Shown here one piece after another: positions 1-7,056 of a stretch of 12,969 nt of DNA. This DNA comes from Sulfurospirillum sp. (lineage in GTDB: Bacteria > Campylobacterota > Campylobacteria > Campylobacterales > QNZT01). The stretch lies in NCBI GenBank assembly GCA_003978405.1, contig QNZU01000012.1, positions 1 to 12,969 on the forward strand, read 5' to 3'. Positions within the stretch are counted from its first letter, which is position 1. Each line of letters begins with the position of its first letter. The notes beneath the pieces were generated by a model, which saw nothing but the letters and a program-made list of their open reading frames with translations, had not been told where the DNA came from and did not search any database. Position numbers and translations under genes: made by a program.

Positions 1-834
1 TTGCAGTTGATGCAGTTTGGTGTCTCACTTGCTTATACAGAGGCAAATTTTGGTATTGCTGTTACTCCGTTAGTGCAGTATGGATCACTTGATATCAACT
101 ATCAAGATATGCAAGGAAACAATGTAGGTGATGGAGTTGCACAAGATTTGGGATTTGGAGCAAATGTTGGAGCCTATTATGATTTTTCAAACGGCTTCAA
201 GATGGGAGCAGTTTATAAAACAAAAATCGATATGGAATATAAACATCAACTCTCTCGTGCAACACAACCATTTGTAGATGCTGGAATCTTCCCTCAAGCC
301 ATGGGAGATCATTTAGAACAACCAGCAGAAGCAGGTGTTGGTATATCGTATGAGTATTTAAACAACACTTTTGCACTTGATTACAAACAAATTTACTGGT
401 CAGATGCCAAAGGTTACAAGCAGTTTGGTTGGGACGACCAAGATGTAATTGCTCTTGGATATCAGTATGATCAAGGTTGCTGGAAGTTTAGACTAGGATA
501 TAACCATGCAGACAATCCAATCCAAGAGAAACAGAGTGGTCCAGGTCAAATTCCACCAGGACAATACCAGTATGCCGGAGGTAATGCTTTGAATCTATTT
601 AATCTACTAGGTTTCCCGGCAACTGTAGAAGATCACTATACTATTGGTGGAGGGTATGAAATATCAAAAAACTTTGGTGTTGATTTTGCCTATGTTTATG
701 CTCCAGAGAGTGAAACAACTATGAAGACAATAGTAGGTGTGGATCATAACACAGGAGCTTTAATAACTGGAGATTCAACGGTTAAGCACTCTCAAAGTGG
801 ACTATCTATAGCTTTGTCATATAGATTTTATTAA
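1..834 (+). CDS. OmpP1/FadL-family outer-membrane transport protein, C-terminal part (5' end outside window)
   Basis: This is an outer-membrane beta-barrel of the OmpP1/FadL/TodX type, a family that lets hydrophobic compounds such as long-chain fatty acids or hydrocarbons diffuse across the outer membrane. About 277 residues are visible. They show alternating amphipathic strands rich in Tyr, Phe, Gly and Asp, FadL-like phrases such as GVGISYEY and GGGYEISKNFGVDFAYVY, and a final strand ending in ALSYRFY, the aromatic C-terminus recognised by the BAM machinery. The reading frame is open from base 1 and the TTG there is not a convincing start. The signal peptide and N-terminal plug that FadL proteins carry are absent, so the gene begins upstream. 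It converges with gspG. The exact substrate cannot be read from this fragment, and another barrel family is possible but less likely. Confidence 0.85.
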   Translation: MQLMQFGVSLAYTEANFGIAVTPLVQYGSLDINYQDMQGNNVGDGVAQDLGFGANVGAYYDFSNGFKMGAVYKTKIDMEYKHQLSRATQPFVDAGIFPQAMGDHLEQPAEAGVGISYEYLNNTFALDYKQIYWSDAKGYKQFGWDDQDVIALGYQYDQGCWKFRLGYNHADNPIQEKQSGPGQIPPGQYQYAGGNALNLFNLLGFPATVEDHYTIGGGYEISKNFGVDFAYVYAPESETTMKTIVGVDHNTGALITGDSTVKHSQSGLSIALSYRFY

Positions 835-840
835 CAAAGA

Positions 841-864
841 GTAAGTAGATGAAAATCTACTTAC
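841..864. terminator. Hairpin between convergent genes, probable terminator
   Basis: A perfect 10-bp stem (GTAAGTAGAT / ATCTACTTAC) closes a GAAA loop, 7 nt after the stop of the outer-membrane gene and overlapping the last codons of gspG. Read on the minus strand the stem is followed by a loose T-rich tract (TCTTTGTTAAT), so it fits gspG termination best. On the plus strand no T-run follows, so termination of the barrel gene here would be weak. Confidence 0.5.
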
Positions 865-1279
865 CTTGATCACAACTTGAAAGCGATATATCAGCGTTTT
901 CTTTTGCACCACCCTCTTTACCGTCAGCTCCAAGACTAATGATATCTATCTCTCCCTCATCATTTGTGTAGATATATGGATTTTTCCAAGGATCAAGAGG
1001 CTTTTTCTTATCCAAAAATCCGCCATCAGGAAAACTTTTGTATTTCTCCGGATCAGGGTTAGAGACAAGTGCATCAAGCCCCTCTTCAGTTGTAGGGTAA
1101 GTTCCATTTTGTATCTTAAAGCTCTTAAGAGCATCTGCAATTGAGTGCATTTGTATACAAACGAGTTTTCTTTTTGCCTGTTCTCCTTGTCCCAGTAGAT
1201 TTGGTAGTACCAATCCTGCAAGTAGTCCGATGATTATGATAACAATCATTATTTCAATAAGCGAGAAAGCTTTTTTCAA
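857..1279 (-). CDS. gspG: Type II secretion major pseudopilin GspG
   Basis: GspG is the major subunit of the periplasmic T2SS pseudopilus. The 140-residue product has a class III prepilin N-terminus, MKKA/FSLIEIMIVIIIIG. The cleavage-site Phe is followed by the invariant Glu at mature position 5, and a hydrophobic helix runs over about residues 5-25. The GspG globular signature follows: NGTYPTTEEGLDALV (58-72), the PLDPWKNPY segment (94-102) and the calcium-loop region SLGADGKEGG (115-124) ending in ENADI. Residue -1 is Ala instead of the usual Gly. From memory this is common in Campylobacterota pseudopilins. The start is TTG at 1279, chosen because it gives the canonical leader and has an AAGGA ribosome site 6 nt upstream. 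The gene is inverted relative to the rest of the T2SS operon and divergent from gspK. Confidence 0.95.
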   Translation of the reverse strand: MKKAFSLIEIMIVIIIIGLLAGLVLPNLLGQGEQAKRKLVCIQMHSIADALKSFKIQNGTYPTTEEGLDALVSNPDPEKYKSFPDGGFLDKKKPLDPWKNPYIYTNDEGEIDIISLGADGKEGGAKENADISLSSCDQGK

Positions 1280-1369
1280 TGTCTATCCTTTAAGTCTTAA
1301 TTTAATAAAATATTTTACATTATTAAACTTTATCTAGGTTTATGTAAAGCTAATGAAAATAGGATTGTT
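1280..1369. promoter_or_regulatory. Divergent intergenic region between gspG and the gspK-F operon
   Basis: This 90-bp AT-rich gap must hold the promoters for both gspG (leftward) and the gspK-gspF operon (rightward). At its centre TAAAATATTTTA (1306-1317) is a perfect 12-bp palindrome made of two back-to-back TAAAAT hexamers, each one mismatch from a TATAAT -10 box. The minus-strand copy is directly preceded by TG. If both are used, leaders of about 25 nt (gspG) and about 50 nt (gspK) would result. No -35 elements are evident, which is normal for Campylobacterota sigma-70. AT-only hexamers arise easily by chance, so this is a weak call. Confidence 0.35.
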
Positions 1370-2296
1370 ATGAAAAAAGGTATAGTTTTACTGATGACAC
1401 TGGGATTTATTGCAGTTATCACAGCCTTGATATTGTGGTTTTTAAATATTACCAATGAGAGATTTGATCGAGTCGCATATCTGAATCAAAGAAATCAGTT
1501 TAACATTATATATGAAGATTTCTCCAATATGGTCAAAAAGTTTGATATAAACTCTTCAGACAAGCTTGATATTTTGCTATCTATTGACTTTCCTGCAATG
1601 CCTACACAAAAAAGTGGTCTGGGAGTAGGTTTCTCTTCAAAGTCTTTGATGGATAAACTAAATATCAACTATATGTTAGATACGATAGCCAAAAGCGATA
1701 ACAACAGTTCAAAAAAAGAGGCTGCAATATATTATCTTAGAGCATTTGAGAAATTTTTATCCAAGTTTGAACTTAGTGATTCTGGATTGTTTATCAATAT
1801 GATGCTTGATACGATTGATTTGGATGATGTGGAAAGAGGAAGCTATAGTGAGATTGCAAATGAAGATTTTGATTTTAGACAGGGCAAGATATATGATTTT
1901 AAAACAGTCAAAAAGATTGAAGACAACTACTATAAAGCGATAAAAGATGCAAATATCTATAAAATCAATAAAGATGAATTTGAAAAATACTTCTATTTTG
2001 GAGATATAAAAAAATATGGTTTGCTTGATTGTTCTCAAGAGGGCTCATTAGATACATTTTCGCTTATTCTTGAGGATGAAATGAGCTTGAATGAAGAGAT
2101 GGATTTATGTAAAGAGACAAATTCTAGCTCTATGAAAAAATTAAAAAAAATATATAATATTTCACAATATTCTAATAAAAGCAAATATTTAGTAAGATGT
2201 AAAATAGATTTAGATTTACAAGACAGATTTTTATCTGTATCATTTGATTATGAAGTAAATAGTAAGAGGATTAGCAACATTGACAAAAGCTTTTAG
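1370..2296 (+). CDS. gspK: GspK-like minor pseudopilin (type II secretion)
   Basis: GspK is the atypical large minor pseudopilin that caps the T2SS pseudopilus tip with GspI and GspJ. The evidence is the N-terminus MKKG/IVLLMTLGFIAVITALILWF. It has a short basic leader with Gly at the cleavage position, then a hydrophobic helix to about residue 25 that lacks the Glu at mature position 5, as is usual for K-type pseudopilins. The length, 308 aa, suits the family (about 300-330) and exceeds the other minor pseudopilins. The remaining mostly polar, Asp/Lys-rich region shows no motif I can name, so the assignment rests on the leader, length and operon position. ATG at 1370 follows AGGA (1361-1364). 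Its 3' end overlaps the next gene by 17 nt. No gspH, gspI or gspJ precedes it. Confidence 0.68.
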   Translation: MKKGIVLLMTLGFIAVITALILWFLNITNERFDRVAYLNQRNQFNIIYEDFSNMVKKFDINSSDKLDILLSIDFPAMPTQKSGLGVGFSSKSLMDKLNINYMLDTIAKSDNNSSKKEAAIYYLRAFEKFLSKFELSDSGLFINMMLDTIDLDDVERGSYSEIANEDFDFRQGKIYDFKTVKKIEDNYYKAIKDANIYKINKDEFEKYFYFGDIKKYGLLDCSQEGSLDTFSLILEDEMSLNEEMDLCKETNSSSMKKLKKIYNISQYSNKSKYLVRCKIDLDLQDRFLSVSFDYEVNSKRISNIDKSF

Positions 2297-3218
2297 TAAA
2301 TCTCCAAAGAAATTCACTTTTGTTACAAAGGGTGATAAGTTTCTAAGGGGTGATAGATACAATATTATATTGTCTCCGCAGTTTTATTGGGTAAAGAAGG
2401 CAAAATTGCCGGTAAAATCTATCTCTGGGGCAAAAAAACTGGCTGCTTCAATATATGAAGGGTCACTGCCGGATGGAAACTACAGTTACGAGGTTAGAAA
2501 AGATGGCGATGAGTTTATCATTATCGCATATGATAAGTCTGCCATATTAGATGAACTAAAAAGAATATTTCCTGCTAAAAACAGTATAAAAGATATATAT
2601 TTTGCACAAGATGTGCTAAATCATATAAAAGAGTGTACTGCCATCAATGACAAAGCAGCATTAAGCAGTGTTGATTCTATTATCATTCAAGTACCAAGAG
2701 CATGTGTTGATACACAAAAGAGTGTCGCTCAGTATCTGGATAATATAGAACCAGGCAGATATAAAATAAAACTATCGGCAAACAGCAATGAGCTTTTTAA
2801 TAGAAAAAATGTGATTTTATTTTTATTAGTCAGTATGCTTCTTGGGACTTCATTTTTGCTTGAATATATCAACTATAAAAGCGGTATCAAAAAATTGGAG
2901 CTTAAAAAAGCACAGATTATTAAAGATAACAAATTGCCATCAACTATGATACAGCTAAGAAGTATCAAAAAATCCCTAAGCAAAAAGTTTGCCTCTCAAA
3001 AATCTATAAGAGAGCTATTGTATGCTATCTCAAAAATCGACTTAAAAGATGGCGAATATTTTCAAGATATCACAGCAAATGCCAAAGGGTTGGATCTTAA
3101 AGTTCATATTCTTGATCCAAAAAGAGAGAGTGAGATCAAAAACAAAATCAAAAAGTTTGCAAAAATTATCAGTAGTAGCATGGATAACAGTGAACTTAAC
3201 TTAAGGATTTCTCTATGA
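2280..3218 (+). CDS. gspL: GspL-like inner-membrane platform protein (type II secretion)
   Basis: By position and topology this is the GspL component, which anchors the GspE ATPase to the inner membrane through a cytoplasmic domain and contacts GspM in the periplasm. The 312-residue protein has a cytoplasmic region of about 175 residues, one transmembrane helix at about 177-195 (NVILFLLVSMLLGTSFLLEY), a Lys-rich probable coiled coil (about 196-245) and a small periplasmic ferredoxin-like tail (about 246-312). The cytoplasmic part is shorter than in proteobacterial GspL (about 240 residues) and I see no clear actin-like nucleotide motif, so it is divergent. The start is TTG at 2280 with AAGAGGA about 9 nt upstream, inside the end of gspK. 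The last four bases (ATGA) overlap the next start. A PilM/PilN-type platform protein is the alternative name. Confidence 0.6.
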   Translation: MTKAFSKSPKKFTFVTKGDKFLRGDRYNIILSPQFYWVKKAKLPVKSISGAKKLAASIYEGSLPDGNYSYEVRKDGDEFIIIAYDKSAILDELKRIFPAKNSIKDIYFAQDVLNHIKECTAINDKAALSSVDSIIIQVPRACVDTQKSVAQYLDNIEPGRYKIKLSANSNELFNRKNVILFLLVSMLLGTSFLLEYINYKSGIKKLELKKAQIIKDNKLPSTMIQLRSIKKSLSKKFASQKSIRELLYAISKIDLKDGEYFQDITANAKGLDLKVHILDPKRESEIKNKIKKFAKIISSSMDNSELNLRISL

Positions 3219-3607
3219 GTAGAAGGGATTCATTGCTATTGATATTAGCTGTATTTGTCGTTTTAGCAGTCCTTTATAGTCTGTCAAAAAATGCAAAAGA
3301 GGAGTATATTCAAAGCATAAAAGATATATCAAAGTTTGAGCAAGAGGCTAAAGTCCTGTCAAAACTAAAAAGAAAATTTGGAAAAGATGAAGATCAAAGA
3401 GTTATATCATCACTTCAGAGAATCTCTCCAATTGCTAGTGATATAAAAAAGGCAAACAGCCGAGTGATTAGTTTTGAAAATCTCTCATCCACTGCACTCT
3501 ATTCGATACTAAGAAGGATTGAAAACTCTAGTTTGAGATTAAAAAGTATCGATATTAAAAGAGTGTCGGCTCAAAATGCCAATCTAAAACTGGAGATTGC
3601 AAAATGA
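3215..3607 (+). CDS. gspM: GspM-like inner-membrane protein (type II secretion)
   Basis: This is a small bitopic protein of 130 residues. It has an N-terminal membrane helix (about 7-23, LLLILAVFVVLAVLYSL), then a charged, probably coiled-coil stretch (about 25-60) and a short periplasmic domain ending in LKLEIAK. That is the GspM (PilO-like) layout: GspM pairs with GspL through coiled coil and periplasmic domains and sits in the inner-membrane platform. Sequence motifs are not diagnostic; the call depends on topology and on its place directly after gspL. ATG at 3215 overlaps the gspL stop (ATGA) and follows AAGGA (3203-3207) at 7 nt spacing. It overlaps the next gene by another ATGA. It is a little shorter than typical GspM (about 150-170). 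Confidence 0.6.
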   Translation: MSRRDSLLLILAVFVVLAVLYSLSKNAKEEYIQSIKDISKFEQEAKVLSKLKRKFGKDEDQRVISSLQRISPIASDIKKANSRVISFENLSSTALYSILRRIENSSLRLKSIDIKRVSAQNANLKLEIAK

Positions 3608-4119
3608 AAAAGATTTTGATAGCAATCGTCTCATTTTTAGTTGCAGTGGTACTGTTTATGCCAAAAGTCAATCTCTTTTATACTCTTGAAGAGTTATTAA
3701 AAAAGGAGCATGTAGAGATAGTAGTAGATAGTATCAAAGATAGGTGGATTGATTTGGTACTAAAAGATGCAACAGTATTTTATGACAAGATAGAATCAGT
3801 CAAAGCCAAAGAGATAGATATAAAGCCGTGGCTTGTTTACAATGTCATTGAAGCTAAAGATATCACTATGGCAAAGGGTCTACAAAGTATACTGAATTTT
3901 AAAATTGATGAAGCAAAAATTTCTCATTCAATCTTGCACTATAAGAGTTTGAATATTGAGGCAAGTGGAGATTTTGGTTCTCTTAGTGGTGAAGTTGATC
4001 TTTTAAAAAGAAGTGTTCATATTCTATTGCAGCCAACAAGACGATTTGAAAGGTCTCAAGTTGCCAGAGATTACTTTAAAAAGAGCAAGGAGGGGCTAAT
4101 TTATGAATCAAAGTTTTAG
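3604..4119 (+). CDS. gspN: GspN-like protein (type II secretion, short form)
   Basis: This 171-residue protein has one N-terminal membrane helix (about 3-19) followed by FMPKVNLFYTLEELLKKEHV and alternating short beta-rich segments (VEIVVDSIKDRWIDLVLKDATV, IEAKDITMAKG). This resembles GspN, an accessory T2SS inner-membrane protein with an AsmA-like periplasmic beta structure. GspN proteins are usually about 250 residues, so this one is short, but there is no frame disruption, and it ends naturally inside the start of gspC (17-nt overlap). The start is ATG at 3604 with GGAG at 3592-3595 and an ATGA overlap with gspM. The assignment rests on operon position between M and C and on style, not on a catalytic motif. 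A generic AsmA-like protein is the alternative. Confidence 0.55.
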   Translation: MKKILIAIVSFLVAVVLFMPKVNLFYTLEELLKKEHVEIVVDSIKDRWIDLVLKDATVFYDKIESVKAKEIDIKPWLVYNVIEAKDITMAKGLQSILNFKIDEAKISHSILHYKSLNIEASGDFGSLSGEVDLLKRSVHILLQPTRRFERSQVARDYFKKSKEGLIYESKF

Positions 4120-4924
4120 TCAAAAGTTTAATACTTTTATCCTCTATATAGGGCTTCCTTTGGTATTGGCAAAACTACTTTGGAGTGGAGCTCTTTTTTT
4201 TCTCTCCAAGGGGGAAGCAAGTCAGATTGGTACCAATGACAAGTATGGTTATCATTACAGACTTGATTTGGCAAATAAGATTATTGGAAATAAACTAGAT
4301 ATTCCAACTGTAAAAGTTGATGAGGATGATGGTGAGAGGCTTGATGATATCAAGCTAAAAGGGACATACCTTGGTGGAGATGCCAGTTTTATCATCATCG
4401 AAGATAAGGGTGAAAGTAAATTTATCTATATCGGTGAGAAATTTAGAGGATATGAGCTTAACAGAGTAGGTGAAAGAAAGGTGGTCTTTAACAAAGGTGG
4501 TAAGAACTACTATGTGCTATTGGATGATGAAGAGCAAAAAAATCAAAAAGATTCATATTCTCCACATACAAGTAATGATACATCTGAGAGCTCTTCTGAA
4601 AATGCTCAACCTGTTTCAATCACTCGTGATGATATGAACAGTTACATAAAAAATCCGGATAAGATCTGGAAAAATATAAGAATACAAGAGATCAGGAAAA
4701 ATGGAGAACTTAATGGCTTTAGAGTAAATTATGTTAAAAGAGGTAGCTTTTTTGACAAAGCTGGATTGAAATCTGGAGATTTGATAAAAGCGATTAATGG
4801 TGAAGAGATTAGAAGTTTGGGTGATGTTATGAGATATTATACAAATGCTGATACTCTTGATTCACTTTCACTTACCGTTGAAAGAGGCGGTAGTGAAGTT
4901 GAACTTGACTTTAGTGTAAATTAA
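4103..4924 (+). CDS. gspC: GspC-like type II secretion protein with PDZ domain
   Basis: GspC links the inner-membrane platform to the secretin: its homology-region (HR) domain contacts the N0 domain of GspD. The 273-residue protein has a membrane helix at about 11-34, a beta-rich HR-like domain at about 79-140 (LDDIKLKGTYLGGDASFIII ... KVVFNKGGKNYYVLL), and a low-complexity Ser/Asp/Glu/Asn linker at about 141-172. A C-terminal PDZ domain lies at about 200-273, with VKRGSFFDKAGLKSGDLIKAINGEEI as its carboxylate-binding and alphaB region. This order is the classic GspC design. ATG at 4103 has a very strong AAGGAGG site (4087-4093) at 9 nt spacing, even though it lies within gspN. gspD follows after 9 nt. 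Confidence 0.8.
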   Translation: MNQSFSQKFNTFILYIGLPLVLAKLLWSGALFFLSKGEASQIGTNDKYGYHYRLDLANKIIGNKLDIPTVKVDEDDGERLDDIKLKGTYLGGDASFIIIEDKGESKFIYIGEKFRGYELNRVGERKVVFNKGGKNYYVLLDDEEQKNQKDSYSPHTSNDTSESSSENAQPVSITRDDMNSYIKNPDKIWKNIRIQEIRKNGELNGFRVNYVKRGSFFDKAGLKSGDLIKAINGEEIRSLGDVMRYYTNADTLDSLSLTVERGGSEVELDFSVN

Positions 4925-4933
4925 GGGGTGTTT

Positions 4934-7056
4934 ATGAAAAAAGTAGTCTTGTCTATTGTGTTATCAACAGCAATTTTCTCGCATATAATGGCTGATGATA
5001 GTAGTTTTAAAGAGACAAATAGAGATGAGGTTAATATCAATTTTAAAAATCTAAAAATTGCTGATTTTATTAAGATGGTTGCTAAAATAACCGGTAAAAG
5101 GTAACCGGTACTGTTGATTATATATCAGTCAAACCGATAAAAAAGTATCATGTATTTGATCTGCTTAAAAATATTTTGGCATCAAAGGGTTATACTTTAA
5201 GAGATACCGGTATGGGATTTATAAAGGTGATAAAAAGCTCTGATGCTTCAAAATCTGCACCTCCTATGTATGGACAGAGTCAAATAGGAGAGGTTGAAAC
5301 AGTCATTATACCAATTCGCAATCTAAATGTGAGAACAATACTAAGACAGGTAAACTTTCTTCTCTCAAGATATGGGAAGATATCTCTTTCAAATGAAAAC
5401 AACTCCATTGTAGTTACCGATTATCCGGAGAATATCAAAACTATCAAAAATATCATAGATAAACTAGATCAAGATAGAAATAACAAAGTTGCATTTATCA
5501 CTCTTGAGAATGCTCAAGCAAAAAGTGTCTATCCTAAAGCAAGACAGCTTGTTAATGCGATGTTTGATAATCGTATTCAGACTCAAAAAGTTACCGTTTT
5601 TTCTGATGATGCTAGTAATTCAATCGTTCTTATTGGAAATCCTGAAAATATTGCTCAGATTACACCATATATCAGAAGAATGGACAGCTCAGATGATACA
5701 GTCGATAAAAAGATGGATATTATCTATATTAAAAATGCTGATGCTACTGAGATTGTTAAAACTTTGGAAAAACTGCTCTCTGATAAATCATTTGCAAAAG
5801 CCAAGAGTGCTGAAGAGAAGACAGTTACTACTCATATTCCTCAAAAGAGTAAAAATGGAAGAAGACTTCCTCCAATTGTAAAGACTGAAAAGATCAAGCC
5901 TTCGATTATCGGAGGAGAGGATAAGCCTACAGTTACTGTTGATGCAGAGCTAAATGCAATAATTGTCTATGCAACTCAAAGTGAACTAAGAGAGATTAGA
6001 AGTGTAGTGGAGTCTTTGGATGTTGAAAGACAACAAGTCTATGTAGTTGCAAAGATTTTAGAGATCAGTGAGAAAAAGGCTAAAGCACTTGGTGCAAAAT
6101 ATGAGGTATTGGCTGGAATTTCTAGTGGAAGTGGTCTTTATGGAATTGGTATGAAACTCTTAAATGGTTCTCTTTCACCATTAAGTACTGTTAAAACACT
6201 TGCAAATTTGGAGTTGCCAAAACTGAAAAAGGCTTTGGCTACAGGAATTACTATCGATCTGCTTGATGCAAACGGTGTAACAAAAATACTCTCTCAACCG
6301 TCGATTTTATGTATCAACAATAAAGAATCAACAATCTATGTCGGTCAAACAGAGTCAATCTTGACTCAAAGTTCACAGGCTAGTTCTATTACGGCCGTGC
6401 CTATTAATAACTACAAAAGAGAAGATATCGGTTTAACTCTAAAAGTCAAGCCTAGAATTTCTGCAGATAATAAAGTCTCTTTGGATGTAACAGTTAAAAG
6501 TGAAGATGTAGAGAAAAATACAAAACAAAATACAGCTCAACCGACAACTACAAAAAGAGAGGTAACGACAAGCTCAATTGTAACAAACGGAGAAACGGTA
6601 ATTATCGGTGGTCTTACCAAAGATAAAACAGATGAGAGTAGTTCAAGAATACCGCTTCTTGGAAGAATACCTATTCTTGGTATTCCATTTAGAAACAATT
6701 CTGATTCGTATGACAAAAAGACTCTTGTAATTATGCTTACTCCATATATCGTAAAAAGAAGTGAGGATCTATCCAAACTTAGAGAGGATTTATCAGCATT
6801 ATCAGGGCTTGAGAGAGAGTTGGCTTTGAAATTTGATAGAGATATAAAGAGTGGTAAAAAGTTTGAAGAGGTTCAGCCAGAAGAGTATATACAAACCAAT
6901 ACATATCAAGTAGAGAATACGGTAGAGAATACAGATGATTGTAATGCTCTAAGAAAAGAGTTTGAAGTGGATGAGTATGGCAGGGAGTATAATGTCTATT
7001 ATGATACCAGTGGCATAGAGGTGAAGCGAGAAGAGATACCGTTAGGGGCAGATTGA
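4934..7056 (+). pseudogene. gspD: gspD, type II secretion secretin, disrupted by a frameshift near 5096-5104
   Basis: GspD is the outer-membrane secretin channel of the T2SS. Translation from ATG 4934 (AAGGGG site at 4923-4928) gives a signal peptide (MKKVVLSIVLSTAIFSHIMA, cut before DDSS) and the start of the N0 domain, VNINFKNLKIADFIKMVAKITGK, then stops at 5102-5104 after 56 codons. The family sequence resumes at once in the -1 frame (VTGTVDYISVKPI, from 5101). It then continues through N1/N2/N3-like repeats and the secretin core (ILSQPSILCINNKES; VIIGGLTKDKTDESSSR with IPLLGRIPILG near 6598-6690) to the stop at 7054-7056, leaving a Glu/Asp-rich tail. Other secretins carry about six or seven more residues between TGK and the VTG-equivalent, which suggests a net loss near 19 nt. 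The open 3' frame can begin only at a TTG (5176) with no ribosome site, which would lack signal peptide and half of N0. A sequencing error is possible. Confidence 0.88.
5088..5110 (+). repeat. 9-bp direct repeat flanking the gspD frameshift
   Basis: TAACCGGTA occurs at 5088-5096 and again at 5102-5110, separated by only AAAGG. The two copies encode the similar tripeptides I-T-G and V-T-G in different frames. The lesion that breaks gspD lies within this unit, so replication slippage or a repeat-associated deletion is a reasonable cause. The repeat could equally be a coincidence of codon choice. Confidence 0.6.

Noticed and set aside
857..1279. Ala in place of Gly before the GspG cleavage site as evidence of an inactive pseudopilin
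   Set aside because: KAF-type leaders are, to my knowledge, widespread among Campylobacterota pseudopilins, and Phe+1 and Glu+5 are intact.
5489..5881. Open frame of 130 codons inside gspD
   Set aside because: It is a shadow in another frame of the well-conserved secretin sequence, with Leu/Lys-biased composition and no ribosome site.
6537..6776. Minus-strand frame opposite the secretin signature
   Set aside because: It is the antisense shadow of the conserved GspD core and has no family features.
5176..7056. A shorter independent secretin gene starting at TTG 5176
   Set aside because: There is no ribosome site, no signal peptide, and in-frame GspD sequence continues upstream of the TTG to 5101. 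The 4934 ATG with its signal peptide is the true start.
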